A DNA stretch of 64,000 nucleotides, from the NCBI RefSeq assembly GCF_030167905.1, contig NZ_JARGNA010000001.1:372001-436000 (forward strand), written 5' to 3'. The notes beneath the pieces are model-generated. The model was given only the letters and a program-made list of their open reading frames with translations. It did not search any database and had not been told where the DNA came from. The translations under genes and the position numbers were made by a program. Shown here piece after piece: positions 24,097 through 34,313 of this stretch. Numbering within the stretch: position 1 is the stretch's first letter; every line of letters starts with the position of its first letter. Origin of the DNA: Flavobacterium terrisoli (GTDB taxonomy: Bacteria > Bacteroidota > Bacteroidia > Flavobacteriales > Flavobacteriaceae).

Positions 24097-26928
24097 CTAT
24101 TTGATTGTTATTTCATCTACAAAAATAAACGCGTCACCACCGGCACCTTGATGCCATTCGGGTAATTTGCCAAAATTATAGGCTTTGACCTTTACATATT
24201 TGGCTTTGATTGGTTTGTCTGATTTGAACCCAAAATTTACCACGTAATTTTCAGTGTCTTTTGGATCGGTTTTATTGTCAATCGTTCCGGCCAAAGTAAA
24301 GTTCACATTGTCAGTTGATACATAATATTCCACTTTTGTGGGCATCAAAATCCAGGAACGCGAATCTTGTAAAAACGTGCCGTTACATTCGGTAATGCTT
24401 TTTTCGGTTTGCAAATCAATTGTCGCTTCAAAATCCTGACTTTGATAACCCTGCCAATCGCCTTTGCGCCAATTGGTTGTCCCGAAAATCCCATCAATCA
24501 AACCTTCCGCACCGCCGGCATGGTACTGCGGATTGTATTTGGATTTGGTATTGATGGTGTAATTATTTGGTTTTTTGAAGAAAGTAGCAGAAATAATACT
24601 GCTCTTGAAAGGCTCTTTGTTAATCATCTCGGCAAATCTTGCGTCTACTGTTGCCGTTTCTGTCAATATGATTTTTTCTCCTTGGTATTGTTTAAAGGGC
24701 ACACCTTTTTCGGCATTATAAACGATTCTATAGGAATAACTACCATGAAAATTCGGATGATCTAATTCAATTTCTAAAGAATCCTTAAACGACTTGCTTT
24801 CAGCAATAATCACAGGAACCGAAACAATAGCTTTAGCAGAAAAACCATCAGCCACAATTAAGCTGTTATTTTTGATTCCAAAATATTTCATATCATCCAC
24901 AAGCATTTTTTTTGAAATGTTTTGGGATGTGTTATCTTCAAAATTGATCTTGATATTTTCAAAATTGGATTGGGTGACACTCCATTCCGATTTTCCCGGA
25001 GTCACGGCATAAATTCCCATCGAACTCAATACATACCAAGCACTCATTTGTCCACAATCTTCATTGCCAATCAAACCATCGGGTGTGTTCTTATAGAAAT
25101 TATTTAAGATGAAGTTGATTTTTGCCGCTGTTTTTTCCGGTTTGCCAATGTAATTATACAAATACGTCATGTGATGACTCGGTTCATTGCCATGAGCATA
25201 TTGTCCAATCAAACCGGTAACATCCACTTGTTCACGACCGGTAGTTTTGCTTTCGCTGTTGAACATTTCGTCCAGTTTGGCTTCAAAATTATCGGCTCCG
25301 CCGTAGGCTTCAATCATTCCGGGAATGTCCTGAGGAACAAAGAAAGTATAATGCCATGCATTGCCTTCGGTAAAGTTGTTGTTGACTTCTCGCGGGTCAA
25401 AAGGTTTGTCCCAACCACCATTTTTCTTAGGTCGCATAAAGCCTACATTCCAATCGAAGACATTTTTCCAGCTTTGGGAACGCTGCATGAAATAATTGTA
25501 ATCTTCTTTTTTATTCAAAATCATTGCCATTTGGGCAATACACCAGTCATCATAGGCATATTCAACGGTTTTTGAAACGCTTTCATGTTCGTCATCCATC
25601 GAAATAAAACCTTGTCTTTTGTAGGCTTCCAATCCTAAATGATCCAGCATCGCACTGTGTTTGGCCGCTTCAAAAGCTTTTTCATAATCAAAACCGGTAA
25701 TGCCTTTCGCCATCGCATCTGCCATGACAGAAACCGAATGATACCCAATCATGCAATCGGTTTCATTGGATGCCAATTCCCAAACCGGCAATCGTCCGCC
25801 TTGTTCGTATTGTTTTAAAAAGGTATTGATAAAATCGGCAGTGCGTTTCTTTTCAATCAAAGTATACAAAGGATGTGCGCCTCGGAAAGTATCCCAAAGC
25901 GAGAACACCGAATAATAATCGAAGCCTTCAGCTTTATGGATTTGGTTGTCACGTCCACGGTATTTACCATCGATGTCCTGAGCGATATTCGGTTGTACCA
26001 TCGTGTGGTATAAAGCCGTGTAGAAAATCGACAGTTTGTCTTTATTGGTCTCTGTAACTTCAATTTTGGACAATTGTTTGTCCCAAAGCACTTCCGCTGC
26101 TTTTTGAACTTTGGCGAAATCCCAATGCGAAATCTCAGTCATATTTAATTTGGCGCCACTATAACCCGTTGGGGAAAGGGAAACTTTGACCGAAATCTTT
26201 TCACCTTTTTTAACTTCTTTTGAAAAACTTAACGCCAATTGTGTTCCGGCAAAGAAGGTATCTGTGTTTTTTGCAGGAGCAAATCCATTGCTTTTAACCT
26301 TATTAATTTTCATTGGAACACTAAATTCAATGCGCGCGTAAACATATTGGTCTTTGGCCCAGGCTTCGCTTCGTCTCAGGATTTCAATGGTTTTGTTGTT
26401 GATGATTTTGACTTCGCCCTGCAATAATTTATCGCGATGATTCAAATCCAAAATGATATTCGCCTTACCGGATTTGTTAAAAGTATATTGGTGAAAACCA
26501 ACTCTGGTAGACGAAGTCAAAGCCACGTCGATATTGTGTTTGTCGAGTTTTACCGAATAAAATCCGGCTGTTGCTTTTTCATTGGCATGTGCAAAAACAG
26601 AACTGTAATCTTTTGGATTTAACATTGGTTCGCCCATGGTTGGCATCAACATGATGTCGCCATAATCGGTACAACCCGTTCCGTTCAAGTGTGTATGCGA
26701 AAAACCATAAATCGTATTGTCATCGTGATGATAACCAGAACAACCGTCCCAACTGCCGTCAATTCGGGTATCTGGAGACAATTGTACCATTCCGAAAGGT
26801 ACAGTAGCACCTGGATACGTATGTCCATGGCCACCGGTTCCAATCATCGGATTGACATATTGATGGTAATTTTGGCCAAAAATGGAGAACGAAATCAGTA
26901 GAAGTAAAGTGGTAAGTTGAAGTTTCAT
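24097..26928 (-). CDS. GH92 family alpha-mannosidase
   Basis: A 943-aa secreted glycosidase with signal peptide MKLQLTTLLLLISFSIFGQ. The N-terminal beta domain begins YVNPMIGTGGHGHTYPGA with TVPFGMVQLSPDT, the GH92 signature. The (alpha/alpha)6 catalytic part spans roughly 270-740 (YSVFSLWDTFRGAHPLYTL, ETDCMIGYHSVSVMADA, GNEPSHHMTYLYNY, NEDCGQMSAWYVLSSMG). The last ~140 residues look like a discoidin/F5-8 type C module (GLIDGIFGTTNWRKGDWQGY). GH92 enzymes are calcium-dependent exo-alpha-mannosidases acting on mannoproteins or N-glycans. It is in an operon with the EEP and nitrilase genes; no SusC/SusD pair is present here. Confidence 0.93.
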   Translation of the reverse strand: MKLQLTTLLLLISFSIFGQNYHQYVNPMIGTGGHGHTYPGATVPFGMVQLSPDTRIDGSWDGCSGYHHDDNTIYGFSHTHLNGTGCTDYGDIMLMPTMGEPMLNPKDYSSVFAHANEKATAGFYSVKLDKHNIDVALTSSTRVGFHQYTFNKSGKANIILDLNHRDKLLQGEVKIINNKTIEILRRSEAWAKDQYVYARIEFSVPMKINKVKSNGFAPAKNTDTFFAGTQLALSFSKEVKKGEKISVKVSLSPTGYSGAKLNMTEISHWDFAKVQKAAEVLWDKQLSKIEVTETNKDKLSIFYTALYHTMVQPNIAQDIDGKYRGRDNQIHKAEGFDYYSVFSLWDTFRGAHPLYTLIEKKRTADFINTFLKQYEQGGRLPVWELASNETDCMIGYHSVSVMADAMAKGITGFDYEKAFEAAKHSAMLDHLGLEAYKRQGFISMDDEHESVSKTVEYAYDDWCIAQMAMILNKKEDYNYFMQRSQSWKNVFDWNVGFMRPKKNGGWDKPFDPREVNNNFTEGNAWHYTFFVPQDIPGMIEAYGGADNFEAKLDEMFNSESKTTGREQVDVTGLIGQYAHGNEPSHHMTYLYNYIGKPEKTAAKINFILNNFYKNTPDGLIGNEDCGQMSAWYVLSSMGIYAVTPGKSEWSVTQSNFENIKINFEDNTSQNISKKMLVDDMKYFGIKNNSLIVADGFSAKAIVSVPVIIAESKSFKDSLEIELDHPNFHGSYSYRIVYNAEKGVPFKQYQGEKIILTETATVDARFAEMINKEPFKSSIISATFFKKPNNYTINTKSKYNPQYHAGGAEGLIDGIFGTTNWRKGDWQGYQSQDFEATIDLQTEKSITECNGTFLQDSRSWILMPTKVEYYVSTDNVNFTLAGTIDNKTDPKDTENYVVNFGFKSDKPIKAKYVKVKAYNFGKLPEWHQGAGGDAFIFVDEITIK

Positions 26929-26963
26929 AGTGTTGTTTGTTGTGCGAAATATATAAAAATCTT

Positions 26964-27803
26964 TTAATTAAATTTAAGTTCGATATAAACCGGCAAATGA
27001 TCCGAAGGATATTTTAAGTCTCTGGAATCGCTCAGAATACCGTATTTCTTAACCTTAAACGGATTGTCTTTGGACAAAAAGATATAATCAATGCGTTTGG
27101 TTACCGGTTCATTGTGTTTGAAGGCATTAAAAGTACCGCTTGGGCCAAAAGCTTTTTCTTCTGAAATATCATGGCTGTCGAGCATTTCCTTTTTTAGATT
27201 GATGATTCTTTCTTCGGTTGGTTCCGAATTGAAATCACCCATAAAAAACACTGGATAATTTTTAGAGTTCAGTTCCTTGATTTTGGAAAGAATTAATTTG
27301 ATAGAATTGGTTCGTGCCAATTCGCCCATATGGTCCAAATGGGTGTTGAAAATCCAGAAAACCTGTTTGCTTTTGCCGTCTTTGATTAAGGCATAAGTGC
27401 AAACGCGATTGAGCGCCGCATCCCAGCCTTTGGAAATCTTATCGGGTGTTTCGGAAAGCCAAAAAGTATTCTCCTTAAGCACTTTGAAGCGGTCTTTTTT
27501 ATAAAATATATTGGATGATTCTCCTTTGCCAATACCATCTCTTCCAATGCCAACATAACCATAATTGGGCAGCATGGTTGCAATATCTATCACCTGATTG
27601 GGTAATGCTTCCTGAATCCCGAAAATATCCGGTTCGTGAAAAATAACCTGGGAAGCCCAATAGTCTTTGCGGTTTGGCCAAGCATTTCCCCCATCGGAAG
27701 CAATGTCCAGACGAATATTATAGGTCATCAATCTCAGTTTTTGAGCCGAAACAGTGTTGGCAAAAACCAAAATCGTCATCAATGAAAAGAGAAATTTTTT
27801 CAT
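26964..27803 (-). CDS. Secreted endonuclease/exonuclease/phosphatase-family protein
   Basis: A 279-aa protein with a signal peptide ending ...NTVSAQ. The EEP fold is clear: LMTYNIRLD (Asn), DIFGIQEALPNQV (Glu), NTHLDHMGELART (His/Asp), VFFMGDFNSEP (Asp-x-Asn), RIDYIFLS and SDHLPVYIEL (Asp-His). EEP members cleave phosphodiesters in nucleic acids, phosphoinositides or sphingomyelin; the substrate cannot be told from sequence. It is the first gene of the EEP-GH92-nitrilase operon. Confidence 0.9.
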   Translation of the reverse strand: MKKFLFSLMTILVFANTVSAQKLRLMTYNIRLDIASDGGNAWPNRKDYWASQVIFHEPDIFGIQEALPNQVIDIATMLPNYGYVGIGRDGIGKGESSNIFYKKDRFKVLKENTFWLSETPDKISKGWDAALNRVCTYALIKDGKSKQVFWIFNTHLDHMGELARTNSIKLILSKIKELNSKNYPVFFMGDFNSEPTEERIINLKKEMLDSHDISEEKAFGPSGTFNAFKHNEPVTKRIDYIFLSKDNPFKVKKYGILSDSRDLKYPSDHLPVYIELKFN

Positions 27804-27861
27804 GCGGATTGAAAGCTTATTGTTTGTTACTGTAAATATACTTTATTTGACTTTATGGCAT

Positions 27862-27893
27862 AAAAAAACGCATCCAAATCAATGAATGCGTTT
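27862..27893 (-). terminator. Terminator of the sdhCAB operon
   Basis: A stem AAACGCAT / ATGCGTTT with a 12-nt loop, followed by seven T on the minus strand, 23 bp past the sdhB stop. Confidence 0.85.
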
Positions 27894-27915
27894 CTATATT
27901 TTAACAAAGTTTAAA

Positions 27916-28677
27916 TTATTTCAAACTTGCTTTTAAATATTCTCTGTTCATACGGGCAATGTTCTCTAAGGAAATGCCTTTTGGACATTCTACTTCACAC
28001 GCACCGGTATTGGTACAGTTTCCGAATCCTTCTTCGTCCATTTGACGCACCATGTTTAATACACGTTGGGTCGCTTCCACTTTTCCTTGTGGCAATAAAG
28101 CATACTGAGACACTTTGGCACCAACGAATAGCATAGCCGAACCATTTTTACAAGTCGCCACACAAGCACCACAACCGATACAAGCCGCTGCTTCGAATGC
28201 TTTGTCTGCATCGTCTTTTGGCACCGGAATCGAGTTGGCATCGATAGTGTTTCCGGAAGTATTTACCGAAACGAAACCACCGGCTTGCTGGATTCTGTCG
28301 AACGCGCTTCTGTCAACAACCAAGTCTTTGATTACGGGGAACGCTTTACTTCTCCATGGTTCAACATAAATAGTATCATTATCCTTGAACGTACGCATGT
28401 GTAATTGACAAGTTGTGATTCCGGTGTCCGGTCCGTGAGCGCGACCGTTGATGTACAACGAACACATACCGCATATTCCTTCGCGACAATCGTGGTCAAA
28501 GGCAACCGGTTCTTTTTGGTCATTTACCAATTGTTCGTTCAACTGATCTAACATTTCCAAAAACGAACTTGCCGTAGAAACGTTATCCAGTTTGTATGTT
28601 TCCATACTCCCTTTTGTTTTGGCATTTTTCTGACGCCAAATTTTAAGGTTTATATTGATGTTTTTTGCTGCAGACAT
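27916..28677 (-). CDS. sdhB: Succinate dehydrogenase/fumarate reductase iron-sulfur subunit
   Basis: A 253-aa subunit that passes electrons from the flavoprotein to the membrane quinone site. The 2Fe-2S motif is in the N-terminal half ([19 protein letters not shown]). The C-terminal half has the two ferredoxin-like cluster motifs ([17 protein letters not shown] and [15 protein letters not shown]). It is the last gene of sdhCAB, 27 bp after sdhA. Confidence 0.96.
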   Translation of the reverse strand: MSAAKNININLKIWRQKNAKTKGSMETYKLDNVSTASSFLEMLDQLNEQLVNDQKEPVAFDHDCREGICGMCSLYINGRAHGPDTGITTCQLHMRTFKDNDTIYVEPWRSKAFPVIKDLVVDRSAFDRIQQAGGFVSVNTSGNTIDANSIPVPKDDADKAFEAAACIGCGACVATCKNGSAMLFVGAKVSQYALLPQGKVEATQRVLNMVRQMDEEGFGNCTNTGACEVECPKGISLENIARMNREYLKASLK

Positions 28678-28704
28678 AATTTTATATTTATACCTATTGG
28701 ACTA

Positions 28705-30714
28705 TTATTTGTAATTACGAGCGGCAATCTTGATGTACTCGTAGTTTAGATCTTCTTTGTGCATTACTTCTTTGCTGATGTCGTCTCCGGTGTATTCCCA
28801 GGCGCCAACGAAAGCAAAATTCTTGTCATCACGCAATGTTTCCCCTTCTGAATCCTGATACTCTTCACGGAAGTGACCACCACAAGATTCGTTGCGTTGT
28901 AAAGCATCCATGGCCATCAACTGACCCAATTCGATAAAGTCAGCCACACGAAGAGCTTTCTCTAATTCAGGGTTCATTTCGTCATTGCTTCCAGGAACGT
29001 AAACGTCTTTGTAGAATTCGTCTTTTAAAGCGGCGATTTCAGAAATGGCTTCAGTTAATCCTTTGGCATTTCTTCCCATACCCACTTTATTCCACATGAT
29101 GTGGCCTAATCTTTTGTGGAAATGATCCACTGATTTGGTTCCTTTATTGTTCAGGAAGAAATTGATTTGATCAGTAACTCTTTTTTCAGCTTCAACGAAT
29201 TCTGCAGAATCTGTAGAGATTTTACCGGTTCTGATTTCGTCTGCCAAATAGTTGGAAACCGTATAAGGCAATACGAAATAACCATCCGCCAATCCCTGCA
29301 TCAAAGCCGAAGCTCCTAATCTGTTGGCTCCGTGGTCAGAGAAATTGGCTTCTCCGGCAACGAAACAACCCGGAATAGTAGATTGTAAGTTATAATCCAC
29401 CCAAACGCCACCCATAGTGTAATGAACCGCCGGATAAATTTTCATCGGTGTTTCGTATGGATTCTCGTCGGTGATTTTTTGGTACATGGTAAACAGGTTA
29501 CCGTATTTCTCTTCCAGCCATTGTTTTCCAAGTGCCGTAATTTCTTCCGGAGTTGGATTGTGATTTCCTTTGGCGTAAGCCGCTTGTTTTCCTTTGCTTT
29601 GGATTTCGGTAGAGAAATCTAAGTAAACACCTTCGTTGGTATCGTTAGCTTCAATTCCGTATCCTTCGTCACAACGCTCTTTGGCCGCTCTCGAAGCCAC
29701 GTCACGTGGTACTAAGTTTCCAAACGCAGGATATCTTCTTTCTAGGTAGTAATCTCTGTCTTCTTCAGCGATTTGTGTTGGTTTCATTTTACCAGCACGA
29801 ATGGCTTCAGCATCTTCCTTTTTCTTTGGTACCCAAATACGACCTGAATTTCTCAACGATTCCGACATCAAAGTCAGTTTCGATTGATTGGTTCCGTGTA
29901 CCGGAATACAGGTTGGGTGAATTTGCACATAACAAGGATTCGCAAATAAAGCGCCTTGTTTGTGGATTTTCCAACCGGCAGTTACGTTAGAACCCATTGC
30001 ATTGGTAGAAAGGAAATATACATTTCCGTAACCACCTGAGGCTATAATTACAGCATGCGCTGAATGTCTTTCGATTTCACCGGTAACCAAGTTACGGGCA
30101 ATTATTCCACGGGCTTTTCCATCAACTTTTACGATATCCAACATTTCGTGACGGTTGAACATTTGAACACGTCCCAATCCGATTTGTCTTGATAAAGCCG
30201 AATAAGCTCCTAATAATAACTGTTGTCCTGTTTGACCTGCCGCATAAAACGTACGTTGAACCTGTGTTCCACCAAAAGAACGGTTGTCTAACATTCCACC
30301 ATATTCACGGGCAAAAGGAACACCTTGCGCCACACATTGGTCGATGATATTTCCGGAAACTTCCGCCAAACGGTGAACGTTGGCTTCACGCGCACGGTAG
30401 TCACCACCTTTAATCGTATCGTAGAACAAACGGTAAACAGAGTCACCATCGTTTTGGTAATTTTTAGCAGCATTCACACCACCTTGTGCGGCGATGGAGT
30501 GTGCTCTTCTTGGAGAATCTTGGAAACAAAATGCTTTTACATTGTATCCCATTTCTCCTAGTGAAGCAGCGGCAGAAGCACCAGCCAAACCGGTTCCAAC
30601 AACGATTATATCGATTTTTGGACGGTTATTCGGGGCAACTAACTTTAAGTGATTTTTATGATTAGTCCATTTCTCTGAAATAGAACCTTCTGGTATTTTA
30701 GAATCTAACTTCAT
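28705..30714 (-). CDS. sdhA: Succinate dehydrogenase/fumarate reductase flavoprotein subunit
   Basis: A 669-aa catalytic subunit that oxidises succinate to fumarate with covalently bound FAD. The FAD fold begins [37 protein letters not shown] contains the His that binds FAD, and the active-site region includes HPTCIPVHG and [11 protein letters not shown]. The length fits B-type complexes of Bacteroidota and Epsilonproteobacteria. It lies between sdhC (18-bp gap) and sdhB. Confidence 0.96.
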   Translation of the reverse strand: MKLDSKIPEGSISEKWTNHKNHLKLVAPNNRPKIDIIVVGTGLAGASAAASLGEMGYNVKAFCFQDSPRRAHSIAAQGGVNAAKNYQNDGDSVYRLFYDTIKGGDYRAREANVHRLAEVSGNIIDQCVAQGVPFAREYGGMLDNRSFGGTQVQRTFYAAGQTGQQLLLGAYSALSRQIGLGRVQMFNRHEMLDIVKVDGKARGIIARNLVTGEIERHSAHAVIIASGGYGNVYFLSTNAMGSNVTAGWKIHKQGALFANPCYVQIHPTCIPVHGTNQSKLTLMSESLRNSGRIWVPKKKEDAEAIRAGKMKPTQIAEEDRDYYLERRYPAFGNLVPRDVASRAAKERCDEGYGIEANDTNEGVYLDFSTEIQSKGKQAAYAKGNHNPTPEEITALGKQWLEEKYGNLFTMYQKITDENPYETPMKIYPAVHYTMGGVWVDYNLQSTIPGCFVAGEANFSDHGANRLGASALMQGLADGYFVLPYTVSNYLADEIRTGKISTDSAEFVEAEKRVTDQINFFLNNKGTKSVDHFHKRLGHIMWNKVGMGRNAKGLTEAISEIAALKDEFYKDVYVPGSNDEMNPELEKALRVADFIELGQLMAMDALQRNESCGGHFREEYQDSEGETLRDDKNFAFVGAWEYTGDDISKEVMHKEDLNYEYIKIAARNYK

Positions 30715-30732
30715 GATTTATACTGATGTTGA

Positions 30733-31611
30733 TTATTTTAGAAAAAAGTGAATGTAAACCGGAATCGATGCAAATAATAGCGGTACCAAAATGGCGAAAG
30801 CCGCTCCAAAACCTTTGATAGCCGGTGTATACTTCGGATTGTTTAAACCAAGTGACTGGAACGCACTCTGGAACCCGTGAAGTAAGTGGAAAGCCAAAAC
30901 AAACATCGCCAAAACATAAAGGATGGTTGCGATCAAACCGAATTTAGCGTCTTTAAAGAATGCCACGGTGATTTTATGTAAATCTTTATAAACATCACCA
31001 GCTTTTACGTTGGTTCCGTAATAATACATTTCGGTTCTGTTTTTTAATACGTACTGCTTTTGTTGAGGAGCCATCGGGTTAATTGGTTCTTCAGCTTCTC
31101 CAATCTGTACAGCATCTTTAGCGTAATATTGTCCTTGAATCACACCAACATAGACTTCTCCTGAAGGACCTTGATTTGTTTCAACGGTTTGCATGAACAA
31201 TGGCATTTTTTCATCAAAATGCATCACAGCCCAAAAGTTCATCATATGTACAACGATGAAAACCAAAATCAAGCTTCCCAAAACCGCCATGTTTCTCGAA
31301 GAAAAGCTACTGTTTTTTGAAGGATTGTTTTTGGCATAACCAATTGGTCTTGCTTTTACGTTCTGATAAGTCAACAAAAACCCATCGACTGCGTGGAATA
31401 GAATTGAAAGGTAAGTTAGGTAAGAAAGAATTTTTACTGCCGGATTTGAGGTCATGAACAATGCGTACTGATTGAAATGTGCTGCATCGCTAAAAATTAA
31501 TTGAAGATTTCCTGCTAAGTGACCCGCTAAAAACAAGCATAAAAATAAACCTGTAAGAGCCATCCAATATTTTTTTGCTAAGGATGACTTTAAAAGTGCA
31601 GATTTTGCCAT
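30733..31611 (-). CDS. sdhC: Succinate dehydrogenase cytochrome b subunit (B-type)
   Basis: A 292-aa membrane anchor with five hydrophobic segments, starting at about residues 16-38 (MALTGLFLCLFLAGHLAGNL). Conserved His residues (GHLAGN, LFHAVDGF, VVHMMNF, AFHLLHGFQSA) would bind two haems. A soluble loop of ~65 residues lies between segments three and four. A single large subunit without SdhD is the B-type arrangement, which works with menaquinone. It is the first gene of the operon, with a good -33/-7 promoter upstream. Confidence 0.94.
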   Translation of the reverse strand: MAKSALLKSSLAKKYWMALTGLFLCLFLAGHLAGNLQLIFSDAAHFNQYALFMTSNPAVKILSYLTYLSILFHAVDGFLLTYQNVKARPIGYAKNNPSKNSSFSSRNMAVLGSLILVFIVVHMMNFWAVMHFDEKMPLFMQTVETNQGPSGEVYVGVIQGQYYAKDAVQIGEAEEPINPMAPQQKQYVLKNRTEMYYYGTNVKAGDVYKDLHKITVAFFKDAKFGLIATILYVLAMFVLAFHLLHGFQSAFQSLGLNNPKYTPAIKGFGAAFAILVPLLFASIPVYIHFFLK

Positions 31612-31640
31612 AATTGTGTGTATTGTTTAAAAAAATCACA

Positions 31641-31671
31641 CAAAAATACACCTATTTGGGATTAACTACAA
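31641..31671 (-). promoter_or_regulatory. -33/-7 promoter of sdhCAB
   Basis: On the minus strand TTG (31669-31671), a 20-bp spacer and TATTTTTG (31641-31648) match the Bacteroidota TTG / TAnnTTTG consensus. The box ends 30 bp before the sdhC ATG. Confidence 0.75.
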
Positions 31672-31770
31672 CCTTTTCGTGGTAATTTATAATCAATTTA
31701 AAGTGAGATTAACAGTTGTTGATTGTCAACTACTTAAATGGCTTTTTTAGGGCGAAAAAGATAAACAAAA

Positions 31771-32637
31771 CTACCTTACATAGCTCGGAATCAAGCCACG
31801 TAATCCCATATCTACCACATTTTCACCAATTGCAGGCTCATATTTTCCGTCAGCAGTAACTTCCTGCCACTCAAAACTGTGGTTGTTTGATAGTGATAAT
31901 GTAATTACAATGTCATCTGTTTCGTTACCGTTGATAACCAAATTGGACGCGAATCTCCCGGTTACGACACAAGAACCTTGTGGAATTGGCGAGGTTGAAG
32001 CAATCGGATTTGGAACCGTAGTGGCTCCGGCCGGGGCTTGTCCTGAGGTAGAATAAGGTTGGTCATTTAATCCAAATGCCCAATAGCCTTGTAATCTGTT
32101 TCCGTTTACCGGAAAAATATTATTACCGATATTGAAAGTAGAAATATAAGTGTTGTACCCGACAAAACTGGCTAAGGTTCCTGCATAATCAACACCGGCG
32201 CTCCGAACATTGATTTGGTAATTTTGATAGGATAGTGAAACGCGCATCCATTCATAACTTCCGGCAGCCACTTGGCTCAAAGGAATTTTTAAAAAGGTTT
32301 CGCCTTCGGCTACAACTTTGGAACGACTAAAATCTATGGCATTAGCACCACCAAGCGTGGTTTCAGGAGCATGATAAATAATGGTTCCCTGACCGATTTG
32401 AGTAAAGGCATTCGGAGCCAATTCCATATAATGGGCTGAAATACCATTAAAAATAGGCGATTGAGCTGCATTTCCTGCCGGAACGGTTGAAGGCTGGCCT
32501 AAATTGTTAAGCCTTGCCTGATTTTCATCAAATTGGAATTTGATAATTAGCATCGGCTCTTGCGGACTATCGCTGCTGCACGAAAAGAAGGGCAGTGCGG
32601 CGACGAAAAGAATTAAAATGATATATGCTTTCTTCAT
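31771..32637 (-). CDS. Hypothetical lipoprotein next to ChaN
   Basis: A 288-aa lipoprotein with lipobox FFSC (about Cys20) followed by SSDSPQ. The mature part is beta-rich with no domain I recognise. Notable segments are IKFQFDENQARLNNLG, ISAHYMELAPNAFTQIGQG and EWMRVSLSYQNYQI. It follows the ChaN-type gene with a 50-bp gap on the same strand and is probably cotranscribed. That suggests, but does not prove, a shared role in iron or haem handling at the outer membrane. Confidence 0.7.
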   Translation of the reverse strand: MKKAYIILILFVAALPFFSCSSDSPQEPMLIIKFQFDENQARLNNLGQPSTVPAGNAAQSPIFNGISAHYMELAPNAFTQIGQGTIIYHAPETTLGGANAIDFSRSKVVAEGETFLKIPLSQVAAGSYEWMRVSLSYQNYQINVRSAGVDYAGTLASFVGYNTYISTFNIGNNIFPVNGNRLQGYWAFGLNDQPYSTSGQAPAGATTVPNPIASTSPIPQGSCVVTGRFASNLVINGNETDDIVITLSLSNNHSFEWQEVTADGKYEPAIGENVVDMGLRGLIPSYVR

Positions 32638-32687
32638 TTGATTTTGATTTATTGATTGATTTGTTGATGATTTATGTTAAGACGATG

Positions 32688-33539
32688 TTAATGTGTTTTT
32701 GTTACATCTTCATCTATAACGAGAATATAGTCTGCTTTATTATACTCTTCGGGCATTATTTTTTCTAAATCTTTCTGTTCCAATGTGGCAATCGTAATGA
32801 TTTCAAGATTTGGCGCGGTTTTTTTCAAATACCAACAAATGCCTTCAAAATTGTCTGAATGATAAGTACCGTTATAATGAATGAAGATACTTTCAGGTTT
32901 TAAATGTTGCTGTATAAAATAAGCCATCGTCGCATCTTTTATCGCCTGCGCTTTGGGCATATTTGGACTTGCATGATTACCCATCATTTTCATCATATTG
33001 ACATAACCCGGTAAATTAGCATCGTAATCAATCGGTAACGGTGCCATCCACGATTTTTCTTCCGAAGTCAAAACTTCCAAAGCTTCAAATCCTTTTTTGG
33101 AAACCAATGACGCATACCTTCTCGGAATATTCGTAGCGATAAATGGGAACATATTTTCCTTGGCAAAATCTACCAAAGGCTTGTAATCGGTTTTGTAATT
33201 AGGCCAAAGTCGCGCTGTAGAATCCAGTTGTTTCTGATTGATTTCGCCTTTCAGGTATTGGTCCAACTGTTTTTGGTTATCCGCTTCAATCATTTCTGCG
33301 CCAAGAACCAGCGGCTTTTTTTCGGCCAAATCTTTGGTCAGTTCCAATTGCAACCAATGCACCACCGAATTGTTGTGGTATTCACCAAATAAAACCACTT
33401 GGGACTTTGCAGCGGCTTTCAGGAGTTTGGCATAAGTGGTCTTTTTGCCTTTCTTATCAAAAAGCTGATATGGTTTTTTATCCTGAGCATTGAGTCCAAA
33501 ACAAATTAGGAAAGCAAGAAGCAGCGAAACTTTTTTCAT
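32688..33539 (-). CDS. ChaN family lipoprotein-like protein
   Basis: A 283-aa exported protein with a signal peptide (MKKVSLLLAFLICFGLNAQ). The ChaN fold is shown by VVLFGEYHNNSVVHWLQLEL, VLGAEMIEADNQ, FIATNIPRRYASLV and IFIHYNGTYHSDN. ChaN of Campylobacter is an iron-regulated haem-binding lipoprotein; here the N-terminus looks like a type I signal because no Cys follows it. It is the first gene of a two-gene unit with the 288-aa lipoprotein, and divergent from the Crp-like regulator. Confidence 0.82.
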   Translation of the reverse strand: MKKVSLLLAFLICFGLNAQDKKPYQLFDKKGKKTTYAKLLKAAAKSQVVLFGEYHNNSVVHWLQLELTKDLAEKKPLVLGAEMIEADNQKQLDQYLKGEINQKQLDSTARLWPNYKTDYKPLVDFAKENMFPFIATNIPRRYASLVSKKGFEALEVLTSEEKSWMAPLPIDYDANLPGYVNMMKMMGNHASPNMPKAQAIKDATMAYFIQQHLKPESIFIHYNGTYHSDNFEGICWYLKKTAPNLEIITIATLEQKDLEKIMPEEYNKADYILVIDEDVTKTH

Positions 33540-33622
33540 AGCGTTAATTTTCCCTAAAATTATTCATTAATCACAGAATAAAAAAATGTGCCCAAAAAAG
33601 AATATTTTTGTTCGTGATACTT

Positions 33623-34219
33623 ATGAAAACTCCAAACGACAACACCCCTTTTTTAGATTATTTGCGTCATTTTATCCATGATGCCGATACTCATTTAGAG
33701 CAATCGCTTCTTGATATTGCCGGGAGTTTCAAAGTGCTACATTTGAAAAAAAACCAACTCTTAGTCGATGAAAACCAGGTTTGTCCTTATTTCTGTTATG
33801 TGGAAAGCGGGATTCTCCAACACGCTATTTTAGTGGAAGACGAAGAAAAAACGACTTATCTGGCGCTGCGCAATTCGGTTACGTCTTCACTGAACAGTTT
33901 TCTCAATAAAGTTCCGTCACGAAAGAGTGTCAAAGCTTTGGTGGATTGCCAACTTTGGGTCACTGATTTGGAAACCTTCAAGAATTTACAGGCTAATAAT
34001 AAAGCGTTCAGGCAGTTTTACCACAATCTGATTGAAAGACAAATCATGCTTATCGATGACTATCGCATTGACTTGCTGACCTTAACACCTGAAGAACGGT
34101 ATAAGAAATTATTGGTGACTGAACCCAAATTACTTCAGGAAGTACCATTGCATTACTTAGCTTCTTTTCTCGGCATTTCGAATCGACACATGAGCCGAAT
34201 CCGAAAAAACATCGGCTAA
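33623..34219 (+). CDS. Crp/Fnr family transcriptional regulator
   Basis: A 198-aa regulator from ATG 33623 (MKTPNDNTPF); a TTG five codons upstream is less likely. Residues ~25-115 form a cyclic-nucleotide-binding-like beta barrel (LKKNQLLVDENQVCPYFCYV, then ESGILQHAILVEDEEKT). The C-terminal HTH (VPLHYLASFLGISNRHMSRI) is short, as in many Bacteroidota Crp-like proteins. There are no Fnr Cys ligands. It is divergent from the ChaN unit, 83 bp apart, and could regulate it; the ligand is unknown. Confidence 0.88.
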   Translation: MKTPNDNTPFLDYLRHFIHDADTHLEQSLLDIAGSFKVLHLKKNQLLVDENQVCPYFCYVESGILQHAILVEDEEKTTYLALRNSVTSSLNSFLNKVPSRKSVKALVDCQLWVTDLETFKNLQANNKAFRQFYHNLIERQIMLIDDYRIDLLTLTPEERYKKLLVTEPKLLQEVPLHYLASFLGISNRHMSRIRKNIG

Positions 34220-34313
34220 TAAAAAATAACGCCATTTGGCTACTTATTGCTTTGGACTAATCCGTAATTTTGGTAAACTAAATCTAAGAAGTCTAACAAT
34301 CCAAAAATCTAAT

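Noticed and set aside
24097..26928. Many 60-134 aa plus-strand ORFs inside the GH92 gene
   Set aside because: Antisense shadows of a clearly recognised gene.
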